Positions 33,481-44,762 of a stretch of 64,000 bases of DNA are shown here, one piece after another. Made by a program: the position numbers and the translations under genes. The stretch comes from Aedes albopictus (Eukaryota; Arthropoda; Insecta; Diptera; Culicidae). Location: assembly GCF_035046485.1 (NCBI RefSeq), contig NC_085136.1:77517734-77581733 (forward strand). Reading direction: 5' to 3'. The notes under the pieces are model-generated. The model saw nothing but the letters and a program-made list of their open reading frames with translations. It was not told the origin of the DNA and searched no databases. How positions within the stretch are numbered: position 1 is the first letter of the stretch; each line of letters opens with the position of its first letter.

Positions 33481-34992
33481 CTTCTTAGGTCAGTTTCACT
33501 TAATCAAGTGTTTACCGAGTACTCGGAAACGCAGTTGCGTAAAAACTGGGTAGTTACATATCAAATGATTCAAAGTTTCACAGTCGGATTCTCAGCTAAG
33601 AGATACAAATGAAGCAGCCTGTTAAAGCTTGTGATGGACAAAATCATAAGTAGGAAAACCACATTGAGTTATCTCAATTGCGTTTCTGCTACGAGATTCC
33701 TCAAAAGTCATGGCAAGACTCCCGTATGGGGGCATCCACAAACAGTCAATTTGCTAATCGCTGCTTGACGTAATGCCGTAAGAGATGTTGGTTTTTGAGC
33801 ATTTGGTAAATCCAATTGGAAATCATTGGAAGATAAATAGGACAATCCATGCGGCTTCCAATATGGAATCGAAAGGTACGTGTTCAAAACTATCCTGGAA
33901 ATCCGAGAAAACACCCAAACAAAATTGTTTTTGAATGAATGCTTTTCCGATATCGTAAACAACATTGTGTAGACAAATCACTGTGGACTTTCCATTTTGG
34001 TAAGCATGTTGGTTCCCATGGAGAGGCAGGTTTGCTAGAAAAACATCACGGGTGTGATGCTCGACAAAGCGTTCTAATCATTTCAGAAGAAAGAGGTCAA
34101 ATTGATAGGTCTGATCTTCATACGATGCATTATACAATTACGGAAAAAACTTGACAGTATAATCCCACCAAAATTTGGGAATAACAAGGCTGCAAACAAG
34201 CAGTTTTATCAAAACATTTTGGGGCTCGAGGCATGACACGCAAGATTGTCATTTCAATTTTACTGAAAGTAGCAAACATCGGGTCAAACGCAAAATGCGG
34301 AACCATATAGGTGTTAATTAAAACATTACATCTACATAGAAATTCTCCCTACGAAAGTAAGGTTCTGGACCAAAGCTGTTCTTTTATGCTGAAGATTGAT
34401 CTGAGCTGTCATAACCATAGCCACTACCCAAACTAGGCACAATCAAACTCTTACAATCACAACACAAGATAAAAGAGCAGCGATAAAAACCAATTCGGCA
34501 TCGATTGAAGAACGCCAGAGACGAACATACACAGAGGACACTGTGAAGAACGCATAATGCGAAGAGCCATATAGGTTATAATTAAAGCTAATAAACAACA
34601 TACTAATAATCCCACCCTTATTGAGCCTCGCAGTTGAGGCTTAAGAAGGATAGCAGATTATCTCGGAGAAACACAAGGTCAACTGCGCCATTGCTCCGGT
34701 TAGTGCAGTAAAGGCAGAATACTGTGGAGGGCGCCCTAGTTCTCCACAGGCTCCGTTTGTAGTTAGGTTTTTATTAGACCCCCCTAACCATTTATTCCTT
34801 GGCACGGTAAGCAAAAGCCGCATAACACCATGAATTAGGGGTCACCTGTTTAGTGGACTCTTACCACTGGATCAGGCGATCCGTAGTGTTATTCTTAGCC
34901 AATTGAGACAACCGCTACCGACACTACACAGCTATTTAGGCTGATCGGGAAAAGAAGTTAATATTGATGGTCAACTTCCAAACGAGCCCGAA
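33481..34992 (-). mobile_element. LOA-clade LINE remnant, internally deleted
   Basis: On the minus strand it begins at about 34992 with the same 5'-UTR as 28605-29140 (TGTAGTGTCGGTAGCGGTTG), reaches the endonuclease start near 34230, then jumps to RT remnants (34160-33660). Many stops and shifts are present. It lies in opposite orientation to the plus-strand LINE at 28605, with a minisatellite and duplication copy 1 between them. Confidence 0.65.
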
Positions 34993-34995
34993 AAA

Positions 34996-35511
34996 CCCTA
35001 AGCCCCTTCGAAACACCCCTGGAACTCCCTGGTACCCCTCTAAAGGCCCCTGAGACATCCTAGAATTCCATTGATACATACTGAGGTTCCTGGAAACGTC
35101 CCTAAAACCCCCTGATACCTCCCGAAACGTCCCTGAGCAGACACGAGAAGAACAATAGGAGGTGACATATATTTTTAGGGGATATTATGTGCCCACAGAC
35201 AAACAGACGTAACACTTCGAACATTTTATGAATCAAATCATAGTCACGGAAACATGTTCGCCCAATGCTGAAAGGACTGAGTTTGGCCGACCATCAACTA
35301 GGTGGCGGTAGTGGGCAAAGGTCAAACTCGAGCAAAAACGATGCGAACGCCACGGGTGGTTAGTTGGCCAATCATCGAATTTTTAAAAAGACCGTTTAAT
35401 CAGTACGACGCGAATTAAATATCAGAGTGTTACGTCTGTTTGTCGGTGATGTGCCATTCAAATTGCTACGGAGCTTAGTTTTTTTTAATCTACTGTCGCT
35501 GCTTTCACTAT
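34996..35511. repeat. Segmental duplication, copy 2, left part
   Basis: Matches 31564-32340 apart from the nested MITE missing here. It ends at the LINE insertion, with the target GCTGCTTTCACTAT at 35498-35511. Confidence 0.9.
35194..35448. mobile_element. CACAGAC MITE subfamily A, duplicated copy; ATGTGCC
   Basis: A 255-bp element with ATGTGCC at 35187-35193 and 35449-35455. It is the undisturbed twin of 31762-32276, so it inserted before the segmental duplication. Confidence 0.9.
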
Positions 35512-36227
35512 TATTTTTTTTTCCTTCTAAACCATAGGGGGATAATCTGCTCAACAGACACCCTAACAGAAGGTTAGGGTAGTGTAGGTCTGACAGGCCG
35601 TCTTCTACAACAAAAGTAAAATCCAGGACTACTCTCTCCTCGTACCCACTAAACCATTCCTATGGTCGCCAAACCCTACGTCTCTCCGGAACCACCAAGA
35701 AGGTATTGCTTCAGAGAGGGGCTAGTGCACATCGCACCCACAAGGTTAGCTGCGTAGCCTGCAGCAACGAACATCGATGACTCGCTTTGGAGAGTCCATC
35801 ACGGTAGCATGCTGGCGCTTAGCCAGTTTCCCGAGTGGTCCTCGCCACTCCCTTTGTCCTCGGAAGGCGGGCAGAGTCAACCCCGCCCGCGCCCTACTGC
35901 TGAGCGGACATCAAGAACTGATGCCCACATGCAACCCGATCTGACCTGCCCGCAAAGGAAGGGTATCACTACCCTTCAGGCCTTATTAGATGCATCCGTA
36001 GGTTGCTGACGGCAGGGTCTCCACCTGCCCCGACCCTTGCCGGGAACCCCTTTCCAACCGCGGGCTTGGATCCAACCCAGTAGACCGACGCCACGACAGC
36101 ATCGCTACCGGGACTTCCTCTCCGCGGCCACTTAATCGTTGTAAGGGTCGATCTCGACCGCAGGGCACCGGTATGACCTACGAAGCCGACTCCGAACCCC
36201 TGGACCACCTCTTGTACTGCATCTGGA

Positions 36228-36322
36228 CTAGCCATTCTCCGAGTCCACGCGCCACCTCCTCTGTAGCTTCCAGACGATGTGGGTAATAGCCGTTGAAACG
36301 GCGTTCCAGCCAAACTCATCCC
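36228..36322 (-). CDS. C-terminal tail of the R1-clade ORF2, beyond the MITE
   Basis: Reading on from the MITE junction in the frame of the RT ORF gives DEFGWNAVSTAITHIVWKLQ and RRWRVDSENG before TAG at 36228-36230. The content is typical of the last 30 residues of R1-type ORF2. It shows that only the MITE separates this tail from the main ORF. Confidence 0.75.
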
Positions 36323-36324
36323 TA

Positions 36325-37231
36325 CACGGTGTTCAATAAGTTCGGATACACAGTAAAATTGAATTTATTTCCCATCTGTAATTCAGTTTTGCAAAGTGAA
36401 TGTATTAATTGAAAGCTCACATAATACTGATCAAATACAGTATATGTTTTGAAATAAACTGTCCTTTATCCTTTCGTAATAATTGCAAATGTGTCTCAAG
36501 TTCCTTTTGGGCGGCACGCACGTCTGTCATTGGTATTTCGTCTAGCTTTTATTGAGTAATGGTGTTAAGTTGAATCAAATTAGGTTGTTGTCCTCAGCAT
36601 TAGTGGTAGCAACTATGGCCATACGAAATAATCTATAAGATTCAGATTGGGTGAAATACGGACTCATTTTATTTTGATCTTTAAAATTGCTAAAATTGCC
36701 GCTGTACCTGGTTTAATGATTTTTGTTTTGTCAAAAAGCAAGGCTGCGTTATATCTCAGTTTAATCCATAGTTATCTTTTCCAAAACTTGATTATATCCC
36801 TATTGTGGCAAATTTGAACCAAAATTGGCTTTATATAATGTTTTTATGCCTTTTTCATAGATTTAGACACATTTTGACTAAACTTGCAAATTCATCACCA
36901 TATCATCACTGAAATAGCAGTGTAAAGGTTTTGTCTATTAATTTAGTTATTTTAATATAGTATAGTGAGATGTTAACTCAAAAGTCAACGTTTTAGACTT
37001 CTGTAGCTTGAGCAACTTATCGAAAATTATTCCAGCGTGCCGGAGCTAACAAACTTTAGATACATCTAAGGCTTATAAAAAAAAGTAAAAAAAAACTTTA
37101 TTCAAAACCATATGCTATATTTGATCAGTGTTATATGACCTTTCAATAAATACATTTACTTTGAAAATCTGAATTACAGTTATGAAATTCATTAAAGTTA
37201 TATGGTGTATCCGAACTTATTGAACACCCTG
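36325..37231. mobile_element. 907-bp MITE inserted in LINE ORF2, TA duplication
   Basis: The ends are CACGGTGTTCAATAAGTTCG and the complement of CAGGGTGTTCAATAAGTTCG, flanked by TA at 36323-36324 and 37232-37233. The interior is AT rich and non-coding. TA target and TIR style suggest Tc1/mariner mobilisation. Its right end supplies the last 30 or so codons of the 726-residue ORF, which are therefore not LINE sequence. Confidence 0.9.
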
Positions 37232-37233
37232 TA

Positions 37234-39344
37234 CACATCCTCTGGACCAAGTTGTCCGGAGTTGTGTCCTCCCCGCATGTGGCAAGCATGCGGTCACGCA
37301 TTGTGCGAAAACGCGGGCACACGAACAAAACGTGTTCCGCCGTTTCCTCTGAACCATTGCACACTGGGCATTCGGGAGAATCCGCATGCCCGAAACGGTG
37401 TAGATACTGTCGGAAGCAACCATGACCTGTAAGGACCTGTGTCAGGTGGAATGTGACTTCCCCATGGCGCCTATTAATCCAACTATCTACCCTCGGTATC
37501 AACCTATAGGTCCACCTTCCTGTGGTGGAACTGTCCCACGCGTGCTGCCATTTGACCATAGAGGCCATCCTGACAGTCCTGCGTATGCCTCTTGTGCCGC
37601 GCATTTCGAAGCACTCCATGTCCTCACTGATAAGAATGCTGATAGGCACCATACCAGTAATGACGCAGAGAGCGTCGTGTGACACGGTACGGTACGCGCT
37701 CGCAACCCTCAGGCACATAAGCCTGTAAGTACTTTCCAGCTTCCGTCGGTAGCATTTAGTACTTAGCGCGGTGCCCCACGCCGGGCCGCCATACCTAAGT
37801 ATGGATGTAGCAACACTAGCCAGAAGCTTGCGCTTACTGGCGTACACCGCAGAGCTATTGGACATCATCCGGGACAGTGCCGCAATAGCTGTGGAGGCTC
37901 TTTTACAGGCATAATCGACGTGGCTACCGAAGGTAAGCTTATCGTCGATCATCACGCCCAAGTGTTTGACGGAGCGCTTTGACAGGATAGTACAGTCTCC
38001 TACACTGATCTCCGTCTGCTGCTCCGACTTCAGGTTGTTAACAACCGTCACCTCTGTCTTGTGGTGAGCCAGCTCCAGTTTCCTGGACCGCATCCACGCC
38101 TCCACAACCTTAATCGAGTGGTTGGTAGTCAACTTTACCTCCTCGATCGTTTCACCGTAGACTTCGAGCGTAATATCGTCGGCAAATCCGACAATCACCA
38201 CTCCCACTGGATACTCTAACCTCAACACCTCGTCGTACATGACATTCCATAACACCGGACCCAGGATGGAACCTTGCGGGACTCCTGAGGTTATGTGAAA
38301 GCACTTCCGACCCACCTCCGTGTCGTAGACTAGTACACGATTCTGAAAGTAACTTCCGAGAATCTTGTACAGGTACTCCGGTATCCCCAGACGCAAGAGC
38401 GCATCGGCAATAGCAGACCAGCTGGCGCTATTAAACGCATTCCTTACATCCAGAGTCACTACCGCGCAAAAGCGAATTCCCCTCCTCTTAGGCTCGAGTG
38501 CTTTCTCGGCGGTTTTTGTAACCGACAAGATAGCGTCTACGGTGGACCTCCCCTTCCGGAAGCCGTACTGGTTACTCGAAAGACCATTTTCGCCCTCGGT
38601 GAACCGCAACATTCTATTGAGGATGATCTTTTCGAGCACCTTCCCCGCCGTGTCAATCAAGCATATTGGTCTATATGCCGACGGGTCTCCGGGTGGTTTC
38701 CCCGCCTTTGGCAATAGTACCAGGCTCTGCCTCTTCCAAGCTTCTGGGAAAACTCCCTCGTCCAGGCATCCAGGCATAGCAGACCTGAACATCTCGGGAG
38801 CCTCTGCAATAGCTACTTTTAAGGCCAAGTTCGGAACTCCGTCCGGACCTGGGGCCTTACCTACGCTAAGGGACTTAGCTATCCCCGCAAGTTCCACATC
38901 GGTGACCCTCTCCTCATCGCCAGCCCCAGTCCCCTGCTGTCCTACGAAAGGAGGCCAAGGACTAGGATCATGACGCGGAAAAAGTCCTCCAATGATCCCC
39001 TCCAACATCTCTGGAGATTGCTCTGTAGGAGCCATCACACCTCTCGTCTTGGCCATAACGATCCTGTAGGCGTCACCCCACGGGTTCGTATTGGCACTCT
39101 GACAGAGACCCTCAAAGCAGGCCTTTTTGCTTGCTCTTATCTCGGTCTTAAGCGCGGCTTTTGCAGCGGCGAACACCACCCGCCGTTCGTTTCGCTCTTC
39201 CTCTGATCGTGCTCGCTGCATCCGCCGCCTAGCCCGTAGGCAGGCGCGGCGCAGGTCCGCAATCGCGTCGGTCCACCAGTAAGCCGGTGGCCTCCCATTT
39301 CTAGGGTGGACTCGCCTAGGCATGGTCGCATCACACGCACGTGA
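37234..39344 (-). CDS. R1-clade reverse transcriptase (ORF2, 5' truncated)
   Basis: An open frame of about 700 codons copies LINE RNA into DNA at the target. After a linker (PPAYWWTDAIADLR) come the RT blocks: SVGKAPGPDGVPN, YRPICLIDTAGKVLEK, YGFRKGRSTVDAI, VTLDVRNAFNSASW (first Asp), SGVPQGSILGPVLWN and FADDITLEV (catalytic DD), then KHLGVMIDDKLTF. The C-terminal zinc finger is CPVCNGSEETAEHVLFVC. The endonuclease is missing and the MITE at 36325-37231 cuts off the last residues. The lack of stops over 700 codons suggests a young copy. The upstream frame is open to the truncation point, so the Met near 39323 is internal. Confidence 0.9.
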
Positions 39345-39854
39345 GCTGCTTTCACTATAAAATGTATCATTCTACAACCAAATAGGATGCTGGAACTTCT
39401 CAAAATCTCAAGAAGCATTCTAAGATTCGTTTCGTTTGTATTCCTTCAGGAATTCCTCCTAGGGTTCCGTCAGGAATATATCAAATGATTCTTTCAGGAT
39501 ATCCTGCACGAATTCCTTCGAAAATTACTTTGAAGACTCATTTTGGAATCCCTTCCAGTTTTTTTTTCGAAATACCTACAAAAATTCTTTCAGGTATTTA
39601 GGTATTCATCCAATGAATAATTCAGCAATTTCTTCAAAGGTTTCTTCATGAATACTCCTCCAAGTGTACTTCCGAGAATTCCTGCTTCAAAAATTTATTC
39701 AGAAATATCTTGAAGGATTTTTACAGATTCGTCAAATGCGAAAGGATTCCTCCAAGAATTTTTCCAAAGTTCCCTTTTAGAAATCCTTATTTCAAGGATT
39801 GTTTTTTTTCAGAAATTCTTCCAAGAAGGGTTCTATTGGCAATTTCACGAAGGT
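39345..39854. repeat. Segmental duplication, copy 2, right part
   Basis: Matches 32327-32837 and ends where the two copies diverge (CACGAAGGT followed by GTC at 32838 or ATG at 39855). Confidence 0.9.
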
Positions 39855-40300
39855 ATGCTTCAGAAATTCCTCTAAGAATCGTTTTAGTAATTCTTCTGAA
39901 AGATTCTTCGAAAATTCCTTCAATTGCTTTAGGTTCCTCCAAAGGTCTTTTTCTCAATCATCAAGGACTGTTCCAGTAATTCCTTCAAGTATTCCTTTAG
40001 GAACTCCTCCGAGAATTCCTTCCAAGGTTTTTTTTTTCAAATGTTTATCCAAGGATTCCTTCAAGTATTTCTCAGAGGATTCCTTCTGAAATTGCTCCTT
40101 ATATTCTCAAGAAATTTTTTAAGGATTTCTGCATACTTTCTCCAAAAACTTCTTCGAGAATTCTTCCAAATATTCATTCCGGAAGTTTTAAGGGATTTTT
40201 ACAGAAACACATATTATATCAGAAATTTCTCCAAAGATTTCTTCAGGAATTTATCCAATAATTCTATCAAGAACTTCTCCAAAAATTCCCTCAAGAACTA
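39430..40300. repeat. Degenerate ATTCCTTC minisatellite (copy 2, extended)
   Basis: Imperfect words such as GAATTCCTCCAAG and AAATTCCTTCAAG extend 450 bp beyond the duplication end. ORFs at 39710-40301 are repeat translations. Confidence 0.75.
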
Positions 40301-40314
40301 AAATATATATATTT

Positions 40315-40619
40315 CGGTGATCACGATATTTCAAAAACTAGTTGACCGATTTTCAAACTTTTTTATGTCGTTCGTATTTCAAATTTCTAGGTACTAACGG
40401 TTCACTTTTCATAAATAAATGCATAGTTGACTTAAAAAAATCTTTGTTCAAACTTTTTACACCAAAAATACCAGCTTTTCCGATCAACATGGATTTTCAA
40501 CGTAAAAAAAGGGTTTTTTCGTTAAAGTGAATCGTTCAGTACCACGCGATTTGAAATACGAACAACATAAAAAAAGTTTGAAAATCGGTCCACCAGTTTT
40601 TAAGATATCGTGATCACCG
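40315..40619. mobile_element. Palindromic MITE with CGGTGATCACGATAT ends
   Basis: CGGTGATCACGATATTTCAA on the left pairs with the inverted right end over about 75 bp, including ACCGATTTTCAAACTTTTTT and TCGTATTTCAAAT. The 305-bp element is non-coding. The target duplication is unclear. Confidence 0.75.
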
Positions 40620-40854
40620 TAACAGCAAATAACAAATAACAAACACTATTCCGAGATAATCGCGTTTAAAGTTTCGCGCTTTGCCTTATTAAAGGGTGCG
40701 CGCTATAATGCGCTGTAACTTTGGTTTTGGTGCTCCAAACTTTATGAAATTTTGAATGTGTATTGTCTAGCTAGTATACTTCCAGATTGTGCATTAAAAC
40801 AAGTTCGAAATTTTGATCATCGCAAGGTATGTAACTCTTTAAGATTCTTTGGGA

Positions 40855-41960
40855 CTTATTTCAGGAGCAATTGCTCTCGGGAATCTGTAGTGAGCCCTCT
40901 CAAAACTCTGTAGTAGGAGAATCCTTATGACTCTACACATATTCTAGAAGAATCCCTCTAAGAACTATCACATCCTGAGTTCTGAGAGCACTCTGGGGTA
41001 ATACCTCTCAGAATTTGCAGGATTTCAAGTTTCAGGGACAGTCCCTTTCAAGATTTTGAGGAATCCATTTCAGGAGGAATTGCTCTCAGGAATCCAAGGA
41101 ACCCTTCATAGGTTTCTCGAGCAGTCCCTGTCGCGATTCTGGGGTGATCTTGCTCAGCATTATTGGAGAGTCCCTCACAAGATTCTGGGAGAATCCATCT
41201 TATGATTTAGAAAAAAAAATCCCTTTGAAAACTCTAGAGGAACCACTTCAAGTGTTCTACGAGAATCCCATTCCGGATTCTGAGGGAATCCGTCCCAGAA
41301 TTCTATGAGAATCATTCTCAGAATTCTAGGAGAATTCCTGTCATGAATTTGTAGGAAACCTTTTTAGGATTCTGGGGAAACCTCCCTACAAGTTTGGGAC
41401 AATCTTTCAGGGTGATAGAAAAATTCCTCTCAGAATGACACTTTTCATTAATCTGGGAGCATGCCAATCAGGATTCAGAATTCTGCGAGAATCTCTCTCA
41501 AGATTCTGGTAGAATTCCTCTCACGACTCTGTTATAATTCCTCTTAAGATCCTAAGAATTTCCTTCAGAATTCTAGTAAATCCCTGTCAATATTTTGGGA
41601 GAATTCTATAAGATTCTCTTAGAATTCTATGAGAAAAGGGTCATAACTTTTCTCCGGGTCATAACTTTACTTCCTACGCTTCTGAGGGAAATCCCTCTCA
41701 GGATTCTGGAAGAATTCTATGGGCTTCTCTCAGAATTCTATAAGATTTTCTCTCAACATTCTAGGGAGTTCCTCTCAAGATTCTAGGAGAATTCTTCTCC
41801 TGGTTGTAGGTATGCGGCTTCTGATAGAATTCTCAAGGTTCTGGAAAAATTTGTCTGAAGATTTTATGGGAAGAGCGCTTTTTTATGGGAATCTCTTTCA
41901 GGAATTTGGGGAAATCCTTCTCCCGTTTCAGAGAGAATCGCTCCCAAGATGTTATTATTA
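40855..41960. repeat. Degenerate minisatellite, CAGAATTCTAGGAGAATTCC type
   Basis: Unit of about 22-24 bp (AGGATTCTGGGAGAATCCCT with variations) across 1.1 kb. ORFs within it are repeat shadows. Confidence 0.8.
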
Positions 41961-42153
41961 TTATTCACTCATTACAGGAGTAACTTATACGCAGGGATCG
42001 TAAATGCTTTTGTCTTTTCACGCATCTCAAGATTCCGAAGCAGACGGAACAGTGATTCCGAGTAGGTCTACATCAAAAAGGTGCTGATCTAGTGTGACTC
42101 AAATCGTTTAAATTCTCGGTCGCTGCGTGGAAGATACTCGTAAAATGTGTACT

Positions 42154-42159
42154 TTTATT
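42154..42159 (-). terminator. Candidate poly(A) signal for the INPP5A-like gene
   Basis: AATAAA on the minus strand, about 715 bp after the stop codon at 42871. No other minus-strand AATAAA was noticed between them. Confidence 0.35.
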
Positions 42160-42870
42160 TAAGGATGTAGATGCGAAAGCCAGGGCACACAATAAGAATA
42201 TTTGTGTTCCATCTCAGATAGCTAATACGCTAATACCATCCGTTATGCATATTCGTTGTATTGCTAGCAATAATACTGGCAAAAACATGAAAAATTATCG
42301 TTTTCAGTATTTTTTTAAAGCTACAGTAATAGCTTCGGGCAACGGACAGCATAAAAACGAGGTAAAAATAACTAAGAATTAATAAACCTTCAAACAGTTA
42401 TAATTGATCTAAATAGGAATGCAACATGTCAAACAAGAAAAAGACAGGTATCTAAGGCGTGTGATATCAAGCGTTATTAAACTCTGATTAAGGGTGCACT
42501 GTGCTTTCGGAAGGACGATACTCAAAGCGTACAATAACTGAAACTATTTGGTTTGTTAAATCAAGCTTCAAGACAAAACAGTAGACTCGTTTTCAGAGTT
42601 TATACTCTACAAACGCTAATTGAACGAACTAAATTCCGGAACAACTAAGCATACAAATAAAACAAACAACAGTAAATAAAAATAAACCAATTTTAATTTC
42701 TTGCATTTGTTTGGTTTTACTTGCAGAAAAACGTTGAAACCACAAACAATAATTCTTAATCGTATAAGTACAATCAGAGCAACTTAAACATTCACACATA
42801 ACATACATAAATAACGAATCTACAAACAAGCTCCTCGTCATCGCGATCGAGAGGATTGCGCACACACTAA
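42160..42870 (-). other. Probable 3'-UTR of the INPP5A-like gene
   Basis: Non-repetitive AT-rich sequence between the stop codon and the candidate AATAAA. The ORF at 42629-42895 is spurious. Confidence 0.4.
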
Positions 42871-44349
42871 CTACGAAATTGCACAGCAATCCCACCGCCG
42901 ACAGCAGTCCACCAGTTTCCGCTCGCTGCTGCGCCTCTCGGCATCCTCCAGCAGATGCCGCCGGATGGGCTGACCTGCGTCCCCTCCGACAAAGATCACC
43001 TCGTCCACCTCCTTGCCCTGAAGCTGACTAGATTTACCCGCCAACCCGCCGTCGTCTAGGGGTTGCAATTCTTCCCCCAAGGTGGTGCTGCTGTTGGCCG
43101 CTGCCGCCAGTGCCTTCGTCTCCTGGTAGGTTTTCCGCCGGTCCGAGATCCGTTTGAGCTTTTCCAGGCGCGATTTAAGCTGTCGGGGCGAAACGCCTCC
43201 ACTTATGGAGGTGTTCTTTTTGGAGGAGGAGTTCGTTATGGAAAGGTTCGGTTGCGCAAGGGGTTCTTTCAGGGGTTTCTGCAGGCTGTCTACAGCGTCG
43301 GCGGTGTAGTCTTCCAGGTCACCCCCTTCGGTGAGCTGTGATTCGTCGTCAAAGTCCGGCTTATTGTCGGCGCTTTCCGGAGCAGGCGAGTGAGATTCTA
43401 CACTTTCGGGAGTGTACGGTTCGAACTGGCGGTTGGCGCCAGCGGCCGTCGAGGTGATTCCTCCGGCTGTGGTGGTATAGGTGTTCAGGTAGTGAGTATC
43501 GATCCGATTGACGATGATGTCGTTGGCCAGCATGAGGCGTCGCGAGATCAGCGTCTTCCGATGTTCCATCGGCTGGTGTTTGATGATGTTCCGGCAGTTG
43601 GGGCAGATCTGTGGATTATTCACGCCACCACCGCCGCCCCCGGTATCCACCTGGGACTGATCGGGGCAGCTTATCGAGCCGGAACGGCTACGCCTACATT
43701 CGCCACCTACCAGGCTAAAGCTACTGCTGTACAATGAACACATGCAAACGTTGGCATTGGTGTCCGTGTCGAACACGCTGATCCGCACCGGGGGAGGTGC
43801 TTTGGCCGGATGACCCGTATCCTGAGGATTCTTTTTGGCTGGGGTGTTTTCGACAGATGGCGCACCACCGGCACAGGTACCAAGCGGAAGTTCCAACTCC
43901 GAAAGAATCTCATCGAACGTGGACTGAATGCGATCGAAGCAGACGGAACAGTGATGCTGGTTAAGAGTGGCTAGTGGCGAACTAGTAAGGGTGCTCAGAG
44001 CAGTGCTTGTTAGGGCTGTGGCAGTGGAAGGAGGACGGTTATTGTCGGGATGTGTCGCCGCCGTCAAGCCGGAAGGGAAACTGAGGAGACTGTTGCTGTT
44101 GTTGAGGTGGTGGAGGTTGTTGTGGTTGCTGATTATGCTAGTGGCGTCGTTCACATTGCTATTATTGCTAATAAGTTTGCTAACTAAAATACTACTGCAG
44201 CTATTGTTGTTATTGATATGATTAACATTAACGGTACTATTGCTACTACTATTGGAATTGTGTTCAACACGTCTATGCGCATGCGTATCACAGGAACAGT
44301 AATTTAAAATACCTTGACTCGTCTTGATTCGCACGTTCAGGAACACCGG
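42871..44349 (-). CDS. INPP5A: INPP5A-like terminal exon with long C-terminal tail and CaaX box
   Basis: After a good acceptor (TTTCTTTCTATCTTTTCAG) the exon begins PVFLNVRIKTSQG. This completes the GDHK-PV motif that ends the catalytic domain of type I inositol polyphosphate 5-phosphatase, which removes the 5-phosphate of Ins(1,4,5)P3 to end calcium signalling. It then runs about 480 residues beyond the family core: an Asn/Ser-rich stretch, Cys pairs (CSVCFDR; CPNCRNI), acidic and Ser/Thr-rich parts, a basic RQLKSRLEKLKRISDRRK helix-like segment, and a final CCRRWDCCAIS. CAIS fits a farnesylation CaaX box for membrane anchoring. From memory, vertebrate INPP5A has a tail of only about 20 residues ending CCVVQ, so the terminal CC-aaX is kept while the insert is large. 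The stop is TAG at 42871-42873. Confidence 0.85.
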   Translation of the reverse strand, partial: PVFLNVRIKTSQGILNYCSCDTHAHRRVEHNSNSSSNSTVNVNHINNNNSCSSILVSKLISNNSNVNDATSIISNHNNLHHLNNSNSLLSFPSGLTAATHPDNNRPPSTATALTSTALSTLTSSPLATLNQHHCSVCFDRIQSTFDEILSELELPLGTCAGGAPSVENTPAKKNPQDTGHPAKAPPPVRISVFDTDTNANVCMCSLYSSSFSLVGGECRRSRSGSISCPDQSQVDTGGGGGGVNNPQICPNCRNIIKHQPMEHRKTLISRRLMLANDIIVNRIDTHYLNTYTTTAGGITSTAAGANRQFEPYTPESVESHSPAPESADNKPDFDDESQLTEGGDLEDYTADAVDSLQKPLKEPLAQPNLSITNSSSKKNTSISGGVSPRQLKSRLEKLKRISDRRKTYQETKALAAAANSSTTLGEELQPLDDGGLAGKSSQLQGKEVDEVIFVGGDAGQPIRRHLLEDAERRSSERKLVDCCRRWDCCAIS

Positions 44350-44762
44350 CTGAAAAGATAGAAAGAAAAGTTAATATTTTTGCACCGTTATTTTCCACTG
44401 CAGACATTGATTTTATCAGTTTTACTCGAAAACCATTCATCTAAATTTTAATCTGAAAGCGATATTTACTTCAATAATCGTATCCAGGAGAAAATAATAT
44501 TTAAATGATTTTAAGTTTTATCGAATAGCCAGCTATTGTACGTTCCATTTATTTTAAAAGCTATTGCTGTAACCAACCAAAACAATATTCACAATTCAAC
44601 ATGATAGCTATCATGACTGGACTGGATATAATTGCATTTGGGACAGGTGATTGAAATATGGAAGCATCACTACGACGAACACCAGAATATCTGAGAAACT
44701 GAGAAACATTCAGTCACTTAGCGGACACTCAGTTCATTTTCAAATATAAAAAGCGAACTCAC

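Larger units (their letters stand above)
35512..39344 (-). mobile_element. 5'-truncated R1-clade LINE with 14-bp target duplication
   Basis: On the minus strand the element starts at 39344 inside ORF2 and ends at 35512 with a short A-rich tail (T-run on plus). GCTGCTTTCACTAT flanks it at 35498-35511 and 39345-39358. It carries RT, thumb and C-terminal zinc finger, a 3'-UTR (about 35525-36227) and a 907-bp MITE inside the ORF. The truncation and target duplication are standard for target-primed reverse transcription. Confidence 0.9.

Noticed and set aside
38365..38973. 202-residue plus-strand ORF
   Set aside because: Antisense shadow of the R1-clade reverse transcriptase.
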